A stretch of DNA of 64,000 bases, from assembly GCA_036502025.1 (NCBI GenBank), contig DASXZJ010000144.1, positions 1 through 64,000 on the forward strand, given 5' to 3'. A program made the position numbers and the translations under genes. Under the pieces are notes generated by a model, which saw nothing but the letters and a program-made list of their open reading frames with translations, did not search any database and had not been told where the DNA came from. Positions 52,983 to 61,182 of this stretch are shown one piece after another. Position 1 is the first letter of the stretch. Each line of letters opens with the position of its first letter. Source of the stretch: Bog-473 sp036502025. GTDB lineage: Bacteria > Actinomycetota > Acidimicrobiia > Acidimicrobiales > RAAP-2.

Positions 52983-53702
52983 TCAGACCAGGCGACGGTC
53001 GGTGGCCCAGCGGGTGAGCTCGTGCCTCGTCGAGAGCTGCAGCTTGCGCAGCACCGAGGAGACATGGGACTCGACTGTCTTGGCCGAGATGGTCAGGTCC
53101 CGGGCCACCTCCTTGTACGTGTAGCCCCGGGCGATGAGGCGCAGGACCTCGCGCTCGCGTGGTGAGAGCTGATCCAGCTCGGGGTCGAGACCGGGGACGA
53201 GCGTGCCCGTAGCGGTGCCGGTACCGGTGCCGGTGCCGGTGCCGGTGCCGGTGCCGGTGGGGGTGGCCTGGGAGAAGGCATCGAGGACGAACCCGGCCAG
53301 GCGGGGCGAGAAGACGGCGTCGCCCGCCCCGACCCGGTAGACCGCCTGGAGGAGCTCCCCGCCCGAGATGGTCTTGGTGATGTAGCCCCGCGCCCCGGCC
53401 CGGATAACGGCGATCACGTCCTCGGGGGCGTCGGAGACCGAGAGGGCGAGGAACTGCACCTCGGGATGATGCGGGAGCACGCCCCCCAGTACGGCCTGGC
53501 CGCCGCCGCCGGGCAGGTGCACATCGAGCAGGACGACGTCGGGGACACGCTCGTTGATCAGCTCGATGGCGGCCGCCACTTCGTCGGCCTCGCCCACGAC
53601 CTCGACAGCGTCGCCGAGTTCGGCGCGCACGCCGGCCCGGAACACGGCGTGGTCCTCGACCAGGAAGATCCGGGGGCGGCGGACTTCGCTCGACTGGGTC
53701 AC
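52983..53702 (-). CDS. LuxR/NarL-type response regulator
   Basis: A 239-residue two-component regulator. The receiver domain (1-125) has the acidic pair VEDH, the phosphate acceptor Asp60 in VVLLDVHLPG and the conserved Lys in YITKTISGGE. The DNA-binding domain (about 170-235) is LSPREREVLRLIARG, then VARDLTISAKTVESHVSSVLRKL. Between them is a Thr-Gly dipeptide repeat of about 18 residues encoded by a 6-base tandem repeat. It lies 24 bases downstream of the PspC-kinase gene and forms a two-component pair with it, probably controlling the divergent PspC/DUF1707/MMPL genes. Confidence 0.94.
   Translation of the reverse strand: MTQSSEVRRPRIFLVEDHAVFRAGVRAELGDAVEVVGEADEVAAAIELINERVPDVVLLDVHLPGGGGQAVLGGVLPHHPEVQFLALSVSDAPEDVIAVIRAGARGYITKTISGGELLQAVYRVGAGDAVFSPRLAGFVLDAFSQATPTGTGTGTGTGTGTGTATGTLVPGLDPELDQLSPREREVLRLIARGYTYKEVARDLTISAKTVESHVSSVLRKLQLSTRHELTRWATDRRLV
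53217..53258 (-). repeat. 6-base tandem repeat x7 in response regulator linker
   Basis: Seven in-frame units of GCCGGT (one variant, ACCGGT at 53223-53228), 42 bases, encoding a Thr-Gly repeat between receiver and DNA-binding domains. Unit number is a multiple of two codons, so slippage would change linker length without breaking the frame. Confidence 0.9.
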
Positions 53703-53726
53703 GGTCGGGTCACCGACATGTCACCG

Positions 53727-54944
53727 TTACGCAGCCGGCTCGGCCCGGACCATGGTGAGCTCCACCTCGGCTCCGTCGCCCGGGCTCGAGCGGATCACGG
53801 CCGACCCGCCGTATCGAGCCATGCGGGCCCGAATGGACTGGGCAATGCCCTGGCGATCGCCCGGCACGGCGTCGGGATCGAACCCCTTGCCCCGGTCGCG
53901 CACGAAGAGCATGACGGTGTCCCGCTCGACCTCGGCGTAGACCGAGACCTGCGGCGCGCCGGACCACTTGGCGGCGTTGACGGTGGCCTCCTTGGCCGCA
54001 TCGAGGAGGGCGCGCAAGCCGTCGGTGAGCGGACAGTCCCCCACCATCACCACCTGCACGGTGATCCCGTGGTCGGCCTCGACATGGCGCTGGAGCAACT
54101 CGACCCCCTCGCCCAGCATGCCGGCCTCGTCGCCGATGGTCCCGGGTGCCTTGCCCCCGAACAGCCAGGCGCGCAGCTCGCGCTCCTGGGCGCGGGCAAG
54201 GCGCACGACGTGCTGGGGATCGTCGGACGAGCGCTGGATGAGGGCGAGCGTCTGGAGGACCGAGTCGTGCACATGGGCCGCCATCTGCGTCCGCTCCTCG
54301 GCCAGCGCCCGCGCCTGACGTTCGGCCATGAGATCGCGCAGCAGGCTCAACCACCAGGGGCCAAAGATCAGGACGATGGCGCCGACGACGAGCAGGACGC
54401 CGCCGAGGGGGCGCAGCGCCTTGGCGCTCGTCTTGCCCATGATGAGCACGGCAACGCCCCCCGCGCCCAGTGCCACGCCGACCACGATGCGCATCACCAG
54501 CTTCCAGCGGGCCCTGACCCCCTCGCCTTCGCCCGACCGCAGCATCGGCATCAGTTCCTCGCTGATCCACACCTTCTCGGGTTCGGCGGCATTGCGCCAG
54601 ATCAGGATGGCGAGGGCGATGGCCAGGAACACCGGCCAGCTGACGAACCCGACGAAGGGGACGTGCACGAACGAGATCACGATCTGCTCGACGATGAGCA
54701 CCGGGACGAGGGCGATGACCAGGCGGATGCCCCGCCGGTCGGTGACGGCCCGGGAGAAGATGTTGGTCGACTCGCCCGCTTGGGGCACGATCAGCCAGGC
54801 CAGGGCGTAGATCAGCACGGTGACGCCGGTCGAGATGCTGATCAGCACGAAGGCGATCCGCACGAACATGACGTCGATCCCCGTGGCGTTGGCGATGCCA
54901 CCACAGACGCCGCCGAGGACGCGGGTGTCGGTGCTCCTCCGCAT
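53727..54944 (-). CDS. Sensor histidine kinase with N-terminal PspC domain
   Basis: A 405-residue membrane kinase. Residues 1-60 form a PspC domain (VLGGVCGGIANATGID, then LAWLIVP), followed by further membrane helices (about 72-118 and 150-203). The kinase core is of the NarL partner type (HisKA_3), with phospho-acceptor His226 in AAHVHDSVLQTLALIQ. The ATPase part has the N-box KEATVNAAKWSG and the G-box DRGKGFDPD. It should sense envelope or membrane stress and phosphorylate the regulator downstream. ATG at 54944 is used; TTG at 54953 is an alternative. It is divergent from a stand-alone PspC gene. Confidence 0.92.
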   Translation of the reverse strand: MRRSTDTRVLGGVCGGIANATGIDVMFVRIAFVLISISTGVTVLIYALAWLIVPQAGESTNIFSRAVTDRRGIRLVIALVPVLIVEQIVISFVHVPFVGFVSWPVFLAIALAILIWRNAAEPEKVWISEELMPMLRSGEGEGVRARWKLVMRIVVGVALGAGGVAVLIMGKTSAKALRPLGGVLLVVGAIVLIFGPWWLSLLRDLMAERQARALAEERTQMAAHVHDSVLQTLALIQRSSDDPQHVVRLARAQERELRAWLFGGKAPGTIGDEAGMLGEGVELLQRHVEADHGITVQVVMVGDCPLTDGLRALLDAAKEATVNAAKWSGAPQVSVYAEVERDTVMLFVRDRGKGFDPDAVPGDRQGIAQSIRARMARYGGSAVIRSSPGDGAEVELTMVRAEPAA

Positions 54945-55277
54945 GGCACGCAAGCGCAGGCGGCGGTGGCGATGGGGGTGACGATGGCGCAGGTCGTTCC
55001 AGGGCGGATTGGGCTGGTCCCCGCCGTCCCATTGAGCGTGGTGCCACGCACCCCGGTGACCCCGCCGCGACCAGGGTGGCCCAGGAGGGAACTCGGTGGC
55101 CGCCCCTTCGGACGGGCGCGCGGAAGAATCGGTTGATTCGCTGATACCCCCGATGATCGCGCGCCCGGGTGCCGCCGACCATCAGGGATGACCCTGAGTG
55201 ACGGTCCCGGGGGATCAGGGTCCGACCAGGGTCTTACCGGATTCACGCCGGCGCCCCGTTCGTTCAGGCTCGAAGGC
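54945..55277. other. Divergent regulatory region of the PspC locus
   Basis: 333 bases without a gene between the PspC-kinase (minus) and PspC (plus). It holds an inverted repeat TCAGGG-ATGA-CCCTGA (55182-55197) and, 21 bases later, a direct repeat AGGGTC (55219-55224 and 55230-55235). These lie 45-95 bases before the PspC ATG and are good candidates for binding by the response regulator. No clear -35/-10 pair was found, and no RNA gene was seen. Confidence 0.5.
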
Positions 55278-55646
55278 ATGACCACTGCACCGCACGAGGC
55301 CCCCGGACCCCAAGGCGAGTTGCCCGAGCAGGGCGTCTCGACCACTGACACTGACACTGACACTGACACTGACACTGACACCGACACCATCACCATGACC
55401 GAGGCGCCGCCGGGCGGGGATCACCTGCATCGAGGTGGCCGGGGGCGGATGCTGGCCGGAGTGGCGGTCGGGCTGGCCGACTACTTCGATGTCGATCCCA
55501 CGCTGGTCCGGGTCGGGTTCGTCGCACTGTCCCTCCTGGGCGGCCTGGCCGTACCGATCTACCTGGCCGGATGGTTGCTCATCCCCGAAGAGGGCGCCGA
55601 GACGTCGGTGGCCGAGGAGCTGTTGGCTCGTGAACGATCCCGCTGA
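55278..55646 (+). CDS. PspC domain protein
   Basis: A 122-residue membrane protein. The N-terminal half is polar and holds an Asp-Thr dipeptide repeat; the PspC domain (about 52-110) follows with MLAGVAVGLADYFDVDPTLVRVG, then the membrane helix IYLAGWLLIPEE. PspC proteins take part in phage-shock-type membrane stress responses. The ATG at 55278 is chosen over an upstream frame extension to 55188, which would cross the inverted repeat region. It overlaps or abuts the DUF1707 gene and starts a run of four plus-strand genes ending with an MMPL transporter. Confidence 0.85.
   Translation: MTTAPHEAPGPQGELPEQGVSTTDTDTDTDTDTDTDTITMTEAPPGGDHLHRGGRGRMLAGVAVGLADYFDVDPTLVRVGFVALSLLGGLAVPIYLAGWLLIPEEGAETSVAEELLARERSR
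55344..55385 (+). repeat. 6-base tandem repeat x7 in PspC gene
   Basis: Seven in-frame units of ACTGAC (the last ACCGAC), 42 bases, encoding an Asp-Thr repeat before the PspC domain. It has the same unit size and copy number as the repeat in the divergent response regulator gene, but a different sequence. Confidence 0.9.
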
Positions 55647-56187
55647 CCCCCGCCGATCCATCGACATCGACCTCGAGTACCTGCGTCACCGACTTCACCC
55701 GAGAGGACACACCTTGCGCTACCGATGGGACCCTGCCTACGCCGCGAGCAGGCTGACCAACACCCCCGACCGATCCACGCTGCGGGTCTCCGACGCCGAG
55801 CGCAACGAGGTGGCCGACAGGCTCTCCCGCCACTTCGCGGACGGGCGGCTCGACGAGGTCGAGTTCAAGGAGCGGCTCGATGCCGCCATGTCGGCCAAGA
55901 CCCAGGCCGACCTGGCCGGGCTCTTCGACGACCTGCCGCGGCTGGCGACCGGGCAGCCGGTGCCCCCGCCCCGCCGGCGGCGCCTCGTACCCTTCCTGGC
56001 CATCCTCGCCATCGTGGCGGTCCTCGCCGGGGACTCCGTGTCCTACGGGCTCGGCTGGCACGGATACATGCCGCACTTCGGGTGGCTGATCCCGGTCGCC
56101 ATCGTGGTCTTCATCTGGACCCGCCTCGGACTTGGGCACCGTCACCACCACGACCACGACCACGACCACGTCGCGTTCGACCGATAA
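55630..56187 (+). CDS. DUF1707 membrane protein with His/Asp-rich tail
   Basis: A protein of up to 185 residues. The DUF1707 domain is diagnostic: LRVSDAERNEVADRLSRHF, then GRLDEVEFKERLDAAM and KTQADLAGLFDDLP. Two membrane helices follow (LAILAIVAVLAGDSV and WLIPVAIVVFIW), then a short tail HRHHHDHDHDHV that could bind metal such as nickel or zinc. DUF1707 proteins of actinomycetes are small stress-related regulators of unknown mechanism. The GTG at 55630 has GAGGAGC upstream but lies inside the PspC gene; a TTG at 55714 with GAGAGGA upstream would give 157 residues and is a fair alternative. Confidence 0.85.
   Translation: MNDPADPRRSIDIDLEYLRHRLHPRGHTLRYRWDPAYAASRLTNTPDRSTLRVSDAERNEVADRLSRHFADGRLDEVEFKERLDAAMSAKTQADLAGLFDDLPRLATGQPVPPPRRRRLVPFLAILAIVAVLAGDSVSYGLGWHGYMPHFGWLIPVAIVVFIWTRLGLGHRHHHDHDHDHVAFDR
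56148..56170 (+). repeat. 6-base tandem repeat in DUF1707 gene tail
   Basis: Almost four units of CCACGA encoding alternating His and Asp at the C-terminus. It is the third in-frame hexanucleotide repeat in this locus. Confidence 0.8.
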
Positions 56188-56238
56188 GTCCGAACCCCCC
56201 GACCCAAAACCCGACATCGCACCCCAGGAGGTATTGCC

Positions 56239-56757
56239 GTGCCGATCGCCCCGGCCGTCACACCAAGCCGCAAGCTCAGCCACTTGCGCAACATCGAGTT
56301 GTTCGATGACGCCACGCCGACCGAGCTGGTCGAGCTCACACGGGCGTTCGACCTCTGCACCGCCCACCCCGGCCAGACGCTCCAGGCGCAGGATGTCCCG
56401 GTGCGGCGATGGAACGTGATCGCCACCGGCCACGTCCTGGTGGCTCGGGACGGCGCACCACTCGGCGTGTTGGGCCGGGGCCAGTCCTGGAGCGACCATT
56501 CCATCCTGAACGGGCAACGGTCACCGATCAGCGCGGCGGCGTTCTCGCCGGTGACGCTGCTCTCGATCAATTCGCGCCGGCTCCTCACCCTGCTCGAGAG
56601 CCACCCCGGCCTGCGGGAACGGATCGAGTCGAGATCCGCCGACTCGGCCGACCGCCTCGCCCTGCCCTTCTACCGGGCCCTGACCCACATGTCTGAGCAC
56701 GAGGACGAGGAGGCGAACCGAAGGGCCGCCTTCGAGCCAGTACTGTTGCCGCACTGA
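56239..56757 (+). CDS. Cyclic nucleotide-binding-fold protein without DNA-binding domain
   Basis: A 172-residue protein with a cNMP-binding-type beta barrel. It begins KLSHLRNIELFDDATPTEL, the family's helical entry, and continues with WNVIATGHVLVARDGAPLGVLGRGQSW, which aligns with the barrel strands and the G-x-x-F-G-E cassette region. The usual R-x-A of the phosphate cassette is replaced (NGQRSPISAAAF), so nucleotide binding is uncertain. There is no helix-turn-helix after the barrel, unlike Crp proteins. The GTG start has CAGGAGG about 9 bases upstream. It lies between the DUF1707 and MMPL genes. Confidence 0.75.
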   Translation: MPIAPAVTPSRKLSHLRNIELFDDATPTELVELTRAFDLCTAHPGQTLQAQDVPVRRWNVIATGHVLVARDGAPLGVLGRGQSWSDHSILNGQRSPISAAAFSPVTLLSINSRRLLTLLESHPGLRERIESRSADSADRLALPFYRALTHMSEHEDEEANRRAAFEPVLLPH

Positions 56758-56777
56758 GGCAGGCGCCCCCCCTGCCT
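56757..56777 (+). terminator. Weak hairpin between cNMP-fold and MMPL genes
   Basis: A 7-base inverted repeat AGGCAGG/CCTGCCT with a 7-base loop right after the stop of the cNMP-fold gene. There is no T run. It could partly end the upstream transcript or protect the mRNA; the MMPL gene starts 29 bases later. Confidence 0.3.
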
Positions 56778-56805
56778 TACCGCCCCCTTTAGGAGAGATT
56801 TCTCA

Positions 56806-59040
56806 ATGCGCACCCTGGCCGGGTGGTGTGTCCGCCACCGCCGACTCGTTGTCCTTTTCTGGTTCGTCGCGCTCATCGGCTCGATCGGCCTGGTGAGTTC
56901 GACCGGGACGGCCTACTCCAACTCCTTCTCGTTCCCCAACACCGAGTCAGCCAACGCGATCAAGCTGCTGCAGTCGGTGGCGCCCAAGCAGTCGGGCGAC
57001 ACCGAACAGGTCGTCTTCGGCACGGCCGGCGGCGCCCGGCTCACCGACACCGCCATCGGGTTGCAGGTCGACAAGATGGTGACTGCCCTTGAGGCCCTCC
57101 CGCACGTCTCCCCCATCGCCAGCCCCTATGACGCCAGCGGGAACCTCGTGTCGGACACGAACGTCAACCACCCGCAGGACACGGTCGGGTTCATCTCGGT
57201 CACCTTCGACCGACAGGCCCAGAACATCTCATCCTCCGAGGCCAAGCTGTTCGTCCACACTGCGACGAAGGCATCGGGGTCGGACCTGCGCGTCGCCGTC
57301 ACCGGCCAGCTGGCCGAATTCGCCAACAACCAGTCGTTCAGCAGCACGGGACTGGGTGTGCTCCTGGCCCTCATCGTACTGCTGCTGGTGTTCGGATCTG
57401 TCTTCGCCGCCCTGCTCCCGATCGTCTCGGCGCTCTTCGCGCTCGGGACCGCTATCGGCCTGATCGGCATGCTCAGCCATTTCATCAAGATGGCGCAATT
57501 CGCGCCGGAACTGGTCCTGCTCATCGGTCTGGGGGTGGGCGTGGACTACGCCCTCTTCATCGTGACCAGGCACCGCCAGGGACTGGTGGCCGGCCGGGAC
57601 CCCGAGAGCTCCATCATCAACTCGGTCAACACCTCTGGACGGGCGGTGCTCTTCGCCGGCATCATCGTCTGCATCGCCTTGCTCGGCATGTTCGCCCTCG
57701 GCGTCAGCTTCTTGTACGGGCTGGCCGTGGCGGCGGCCATCGGTGTCCTTCTGACCATGATCGCCGCCCTGACGCTGCTGCCCGCCCTCCTGGGTTTCAT
57801 TGGGCCCAAGGTGATGAGCCGCAAGCAGAAGAGGAACCTGGCCGAGAACGGACCCCGGATCGTGGGTGCCGACAGCAAGGGCTTCTGGCCCGGTTGGGCG
57901 GACCTGGTCCAGCGCCGCCCCTCGTTGCCCGCCGTGGGGGCGCTGCTGGTGATCGTCGTCCTCGCCCTCCCCTTCTTTTCGCTCCGCCTCGGTTCGGCCG
58001 ACCAGGGGACCGACCCGGCGGGCACGACGACGCGTCAAGCCTTCGACATGCTGTCCAAGGGGTTCGGACCCGGCTTCAGCGGGCCACTGCTGCTGGTGGC
58101 CGAGGCCGACTCCACCTCGGCCCAACAGGTGGTGCACACGGTGGCCGTCGACGTCGCCGCCCAGCCCGGCGTCAAGAAGGTGGTCGGTCCGACCCTCGTC
58201 CCAAGCCCCACCCAGCCCGGGGTCACGGTCGCCTCCATCACGGTGTACCCGACCACGTCACCCCAGGACGCCGCCACCACCAATCTCATCAACCACCTAC
58301 GGACCGAGACGATCCCCAAGGCCGAGGGGAGTTCGGGGGTGAACATCCTGGTGGGTGGCACCACCGCCACCTTCGTGGACTTCGCGCACGTGCTGTCGGC
58401 GAAGCTGCCGCTCTTCGTCGGCCTCGTGGTGCTGCTGGCCTTCCTTCTCTTGATGATCGTCTTCAGGAGTTTTGTCATCCCGCTGACCGCGGCGGTCATG
58501 AACCTGCTCTCCATCGGCGCCGCCTTCGGGATCCTGGTGGCGGTGTTCCAGTGGGGCTACGCGGGGTCGCTCATCGGAATCAGTGGCACCAGTCCGGTCG
58601 AGGCGTTCCTGCCGGTGATGCTGTTCGCCATCCTGTTCGGACTGTCGATGGACTACCAGGTCTTCCTGGTCACCCGGATGCACGAGGAGTACCTCAAGTC
58701 CGGCAGCAACCGCGTGGCCGTCCGCAACGGACTGGCGGCCACCGGCAAGACGATCACGGCGGCCGCGCTCATCATGATCCTGGTCTTCGGGTCGTTCATT
58801 CTCGGTGGCCAACGGGTGATCAAGGAGTTCGGCATCGGACTGGCCGGCGGTGTCCTCGTCGACGCCGTCTTCATCCGTATGGCGATCGTCCCCTCGGTGA
58901 TGATGCTGTTCGGCGAATCGAACTGGTGGTTCCCGAAGTGGCTCGATCGCTTCCTGCCCAGGTTGGCCGTGGATGCCGACGACCTGGCGGCCAAGCCGAT
59001 CGCCGACGAGCCTGAGCTCGTCGGGACGAGTGCTCCCTAA
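56806..59040 (+). CDS. MMPL family RND transporter
   Basis: A 744-residue membrane transporter of the MmpL type with two repeats of six helices and two outside loops. The proton-relay segments are GVDYALFIVTRHRQ in helix 4 and GLSMDYQVFLVTRMHEEY in helix 10. It begins MRTLAGWCVRHRRLVVLFW, typical of the family. MMPL proteins move lipids or lipoglycans across the membrane by proton force; others export drugs. It lacks the long cytoplasmic C-terminal tail of MmpL3. AGGAGAG lies about 8 bases before the ATG. Its place after the PspC stress genes suggests a role in envelope lipid export. Confidence 0.93.
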   Translation: MRTLAGWCVRHRRLVVLFWFVALIGSIGLVSSTGTAYSNSFSFPNTESANAIKLLQSVAPKQSGDTEQVVFGTAGGARLTDTAIGLQVDKMVTALEALPHVSPIASPYDASGNLVSDTNVNHPQDTVGFISVTFDRQAQNISSSEAKLFVHTATKASGSDLRVAVTGQLAEFANNQSFSSTGLGVLLALIVLLLVFGSVFAALLPIVSALFALGTAIGLIGMLSHFIKMAQFAPELVLLIGLGVGVDYALFIVTRHRQGLVAGRDPESSIINSVNTSGRAVLFAGIIVCIALLGMFALGVSFLYGLAVAAAIGVLLTMIAALTLLPALLGFIGPKVMSRKQKRNLAENGPRIVGADSKGFWPGWADLVQRRPSLPAVGALLVIVVLALPFFSLRLGSADQGTDPAGTTTRQAFDMLSKGFGPGFSGPLLLVAEADSTSAQQVVHTVAVDVAAQPGVKKVVGPTLVPSPTQPGVTVASITVYPTTSPQDAATTNLINHLRTETIPKAEGSSGVNILVGGTTATFVDFAHVLSAKLPLFVGLVVLLAFLLLMIVFRSFVIPLTAAVMNLLSIGAAFGILVAVFQWGYAGSLIGISGTSPVEAFLPVMLFAILFGLSMDYQVFLVTRMHEEYLKSGSNRVAVRNGLAATGKTITAAALIMILVFGSFILGGQRVIKEFGIGLAGGVLVDAVFIRMAIVPSVMMLFGESNWWFPKWLDRFLPRLAVDADDLAAKPIADEPELVGTSAP

Positions 59041-59051
59041 GGCCGCTACCG

Positions 59052-59660
59052 CTACTGGCGGATCAGCAACTCGTTGAGCACCGTCCGCGGGAGCGGGCGA
59101 TGCGGGAGTGCGCTGGTCGTGGGGGCTAGGCCGTCGATCAGCAGTCCGAGATGGCGCTCGCCCTGCTTCTCGCCACATCGGTCCTCGACCGAGCGCACCG
59201 ACATCAAGATGACCGCGATGTCGCTGAAGGTCACGTCAGCCCGGATGGCACCGGCCGCCCTGGCGCGGGCCAGGAGCTGGTCGACCGGCGGGGCGATGAG
59301 GGCCACCATGGTGAGGTGTGTCTCGGCCAGCCGGGGTGACAGGGAGACCAGGGCCCGCAAGCTCGAGGGGATGCCCACGCAGCGCCGCATGAATTCGAAG
59401 ATGCCCTCTCCGGGGGCACATTCGGCCAGCGCCGACTGGGCCATCTGGCGGGCCCGCTGGCCCGCGGTCTCGACGATGGCGGCCAACAAGCTCTCTTTGT
59501 TGGGGAAACGGCGATAGAGGGTGCCGACACCGACCCCGGCGCGGGTAGCGATCTGCTCCATGGAGACGTCGTAGCCGCCCTCGGCGAAGGCGTCCTGGGC
59601 CGCGGCCAGGATCCGCTCGAGGTTGAGCTCGGCATCCCGGCGCAGCGGCCGTGACGCCAT
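59052..59660 (-). CDS. TetR/AcrR family transcriptional regulator
   Basis: A 202-residue repressor with a clear helix-turn-helix at about 10-58: 'NLERILAAAQDAFAEGGYDV', then MEQIATRAGVGVGTLYRRFPNKESLL. The rest is a helical ligand domain. The ATG at 59660 has AAGGAGA 8 bases upstream; an earlier ATG at 59678 overlaps the stop of the MFS gene. It follows that pump on the same transcript and probably represses it, the usual arrangement for drug-inducible efflux. It is convergent with the MMPL gene, 11 bases apart, so it could also control that gene. Confidence 0.92.
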   Translation of the reverse strand: MASRPLRRDAELNLERILAAAQDAFAEGGYDVSMEQIATRAGVGVGTLYRRFPNKESLLAAIVETAGQRARQMAQSALAECAPGEGIFEFMRRCVGIPSSLRALVSLSPRLAETHLTMVALIAPPVDQLLARARAAGAIRADVTFSDIAVILMSVRSVEDRCGEKQGERHLGLLIDGLAPTTSALPHRPLPRTVLNELLIRQ

Positions 59661-59677
59661 GACCGTCTCCTTGACCA

Positions 59678-61111
59678 TCAGCGGCCCACCGCGACAGCCT
59701 CGCGGGTGTCCGAGTTGTCCTGAAGGGCCCGGTGGCGAGGGATGGCCAGCGTGGCCCCGGCCGCCGCCACCAGGGCCACGGCCGAGATGATGAAGGCCAG
59801 GATGTAGCCGTGCTCGCTCGGGGTCCCGTCGGCCATGAGGCTGCTGACCACGACGCTCGTCGCGATGCCCGCGCCGACCGCCCCGCCGATGTTGCGGATG
59901 TTGGTGTTCATCCCCGTGGCCACGCCGGTCTGGGTCGGCGGCACCGCTTCGACCACCAGGTTGGTCATGGCGGCGAACCCCATGGCGATGCCGACTCCTA
60001 GGAGGCCCGAGGAGACCAGAACCTCCCAGGTGGCGCTGTGCCATAGGGCCAGGACGACATAGGACGAGGCAGCAAAGCAGGACGCCGCCAGTAGCACTCT
60101 CCGGCTGCCGAAGGCCTGCGAGAGCCGGCCGGTGGTCGGTGCGACGATGAGCATGGCCACGGCGAAGGGGAGCAGATCGAGACCGGACTGGGTTACCGAC
60201 GCCCCGAAGCCGTAACCGTGCCGTGTCGGAGTCTCGACGAACTGCGGGACGATGGTGAACATCACGTACATCCCGAAGCCGAAGAACATGGCGGCCAGAT
60301 TGGTCGTCCACACTTCGGGGACCCGCATCATCTTCATGTCGACCAGGGGCGCCGCCGAGCGGCTCTCGGACCTGATCCACCAGACGACCAGCACGGCCGA
60401 GGCGGCGAAGAGACCGATCACCCTGCTGTCACCCCAGCCGATGATCGGCCCCTCCGACACGGCGACCAGCCCCGCCACGAGCCAGCCCGACATCAAGAAC
60501 GCGCCGGTCACATTGACCCGCGCCGGCGTTCGAATGGGCGACTCGGGCACGAAGAGCCTGGTGGCGGCGGCGGCGATCAGGCACGGCATCAAGGGGATCC
60601 AGAACAGCCAGTGGTAGGAGAGGTGGACGATGATCGGCCCGGCCAGCACGATGCCCAGCCCGGCACCCACCCCCAGGATGGCCGAGAGGAACCCGATGGC
60701 ACCCACCACCCGTTCGGGTGGGAATTCGTCGCGAATGATGCCGAAGGCAAGTGGGAAGACGGCGCCGCCGGCTCCCTGGATCACCCGCCCGGTCAGCATG
60801 ACGGGCAGCGTGGTGGCCAGTGCACTGACCAGTGTCCCGGCACAGAGCACCAGCAGAACGAGCAGAAGCACCTTTTCCTTGCCCACCATGTCGCCGACCC
60901 GGCCCAGGATGGGCGTGGCGATGGCCGCACTGAGGAGGTAGCCGGTCAGCAGCCAGGCCACGGCGTCGGCCGAGGCGTGCAGCGAATGCTCCAGGGACGG
61001 CAGGGCTGGGATGACCAGCGACTGCAGGATGCTGTAGGCCATGGCCGCCAGCGACAGGACGACGAAGGTGACCTGGTAGTGCACCCGCTTGTCCGCCAGC
61101 TCGACGCTCAC
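59678..61111 (-). CDS. MFS transporter, DHA2-like
   Basis: A 477-residue major facilitator with about 14 membrane helices. The loop after helix 2 is GRVGDMVGKEKVLLL (a variant of G-x-x-x-D-R-x-G-R-R), and helix 5 holds LSAILGVGAGLGIVLAGPI. Near the end, NIRNIGGAVGAGIATS is typical for DHA2 pumps. It should export a drug or metabolite in exchange for protons. The GTG start at 61111 is the only start that keeps helix 1 complete. The next gene on the strand is its probable TetR regulator. It has little similarity in sequence to the other DHA2 pump at 26353. Confidence 0.9.
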   Translation of the reverse strand: MSVELADKRVHYQVTFVVLSLAAMAYSILQSLVIPALPSLEHSLHASADAVAWLLTGYLLSAAIATPILGRVGDMVGKEKVLLLVLLVLCAGTLVSALATTLPVMLTGRVIQGAGGAVFPLAFGIIRDEFPPERVVGAIGFLSAILGVGAGLGIVLAGPIIVHLSYHWLFWIPLMPCLIAAAATRLFVPESPIRTPARVNVTGAFLMSGWLVAGLVAVSEGPIIGWGDSRVIGLFAASAVLVVWWIRSESRSAAPLVDMKMMRVPEVWTTNLAAMFFGFGMYVMFTIVPQFVETPTRHGYGFGASVTQSGLDLLPFAVAMLIVAPTTGRLSQAFGSRRVLLAASCFAASSYVVLALWHSATWEVLVSSGLLGVGIAMGFAAMTNLVVEAVPPTQTGVATGMNTNIRNIGGAVGAGIATSVVVSSLMADGTPSEHGYILAFIISAVALVAAAGATLAIPRHRALQDNSDTREAVAVGR

Positions 61112-61182
61112 TACGGACTAAGGGTACTCCATAAGCGGAACGTCAGATTCCGGTTAGCGGTGACGAGCCCGCCCCGCGGAGA

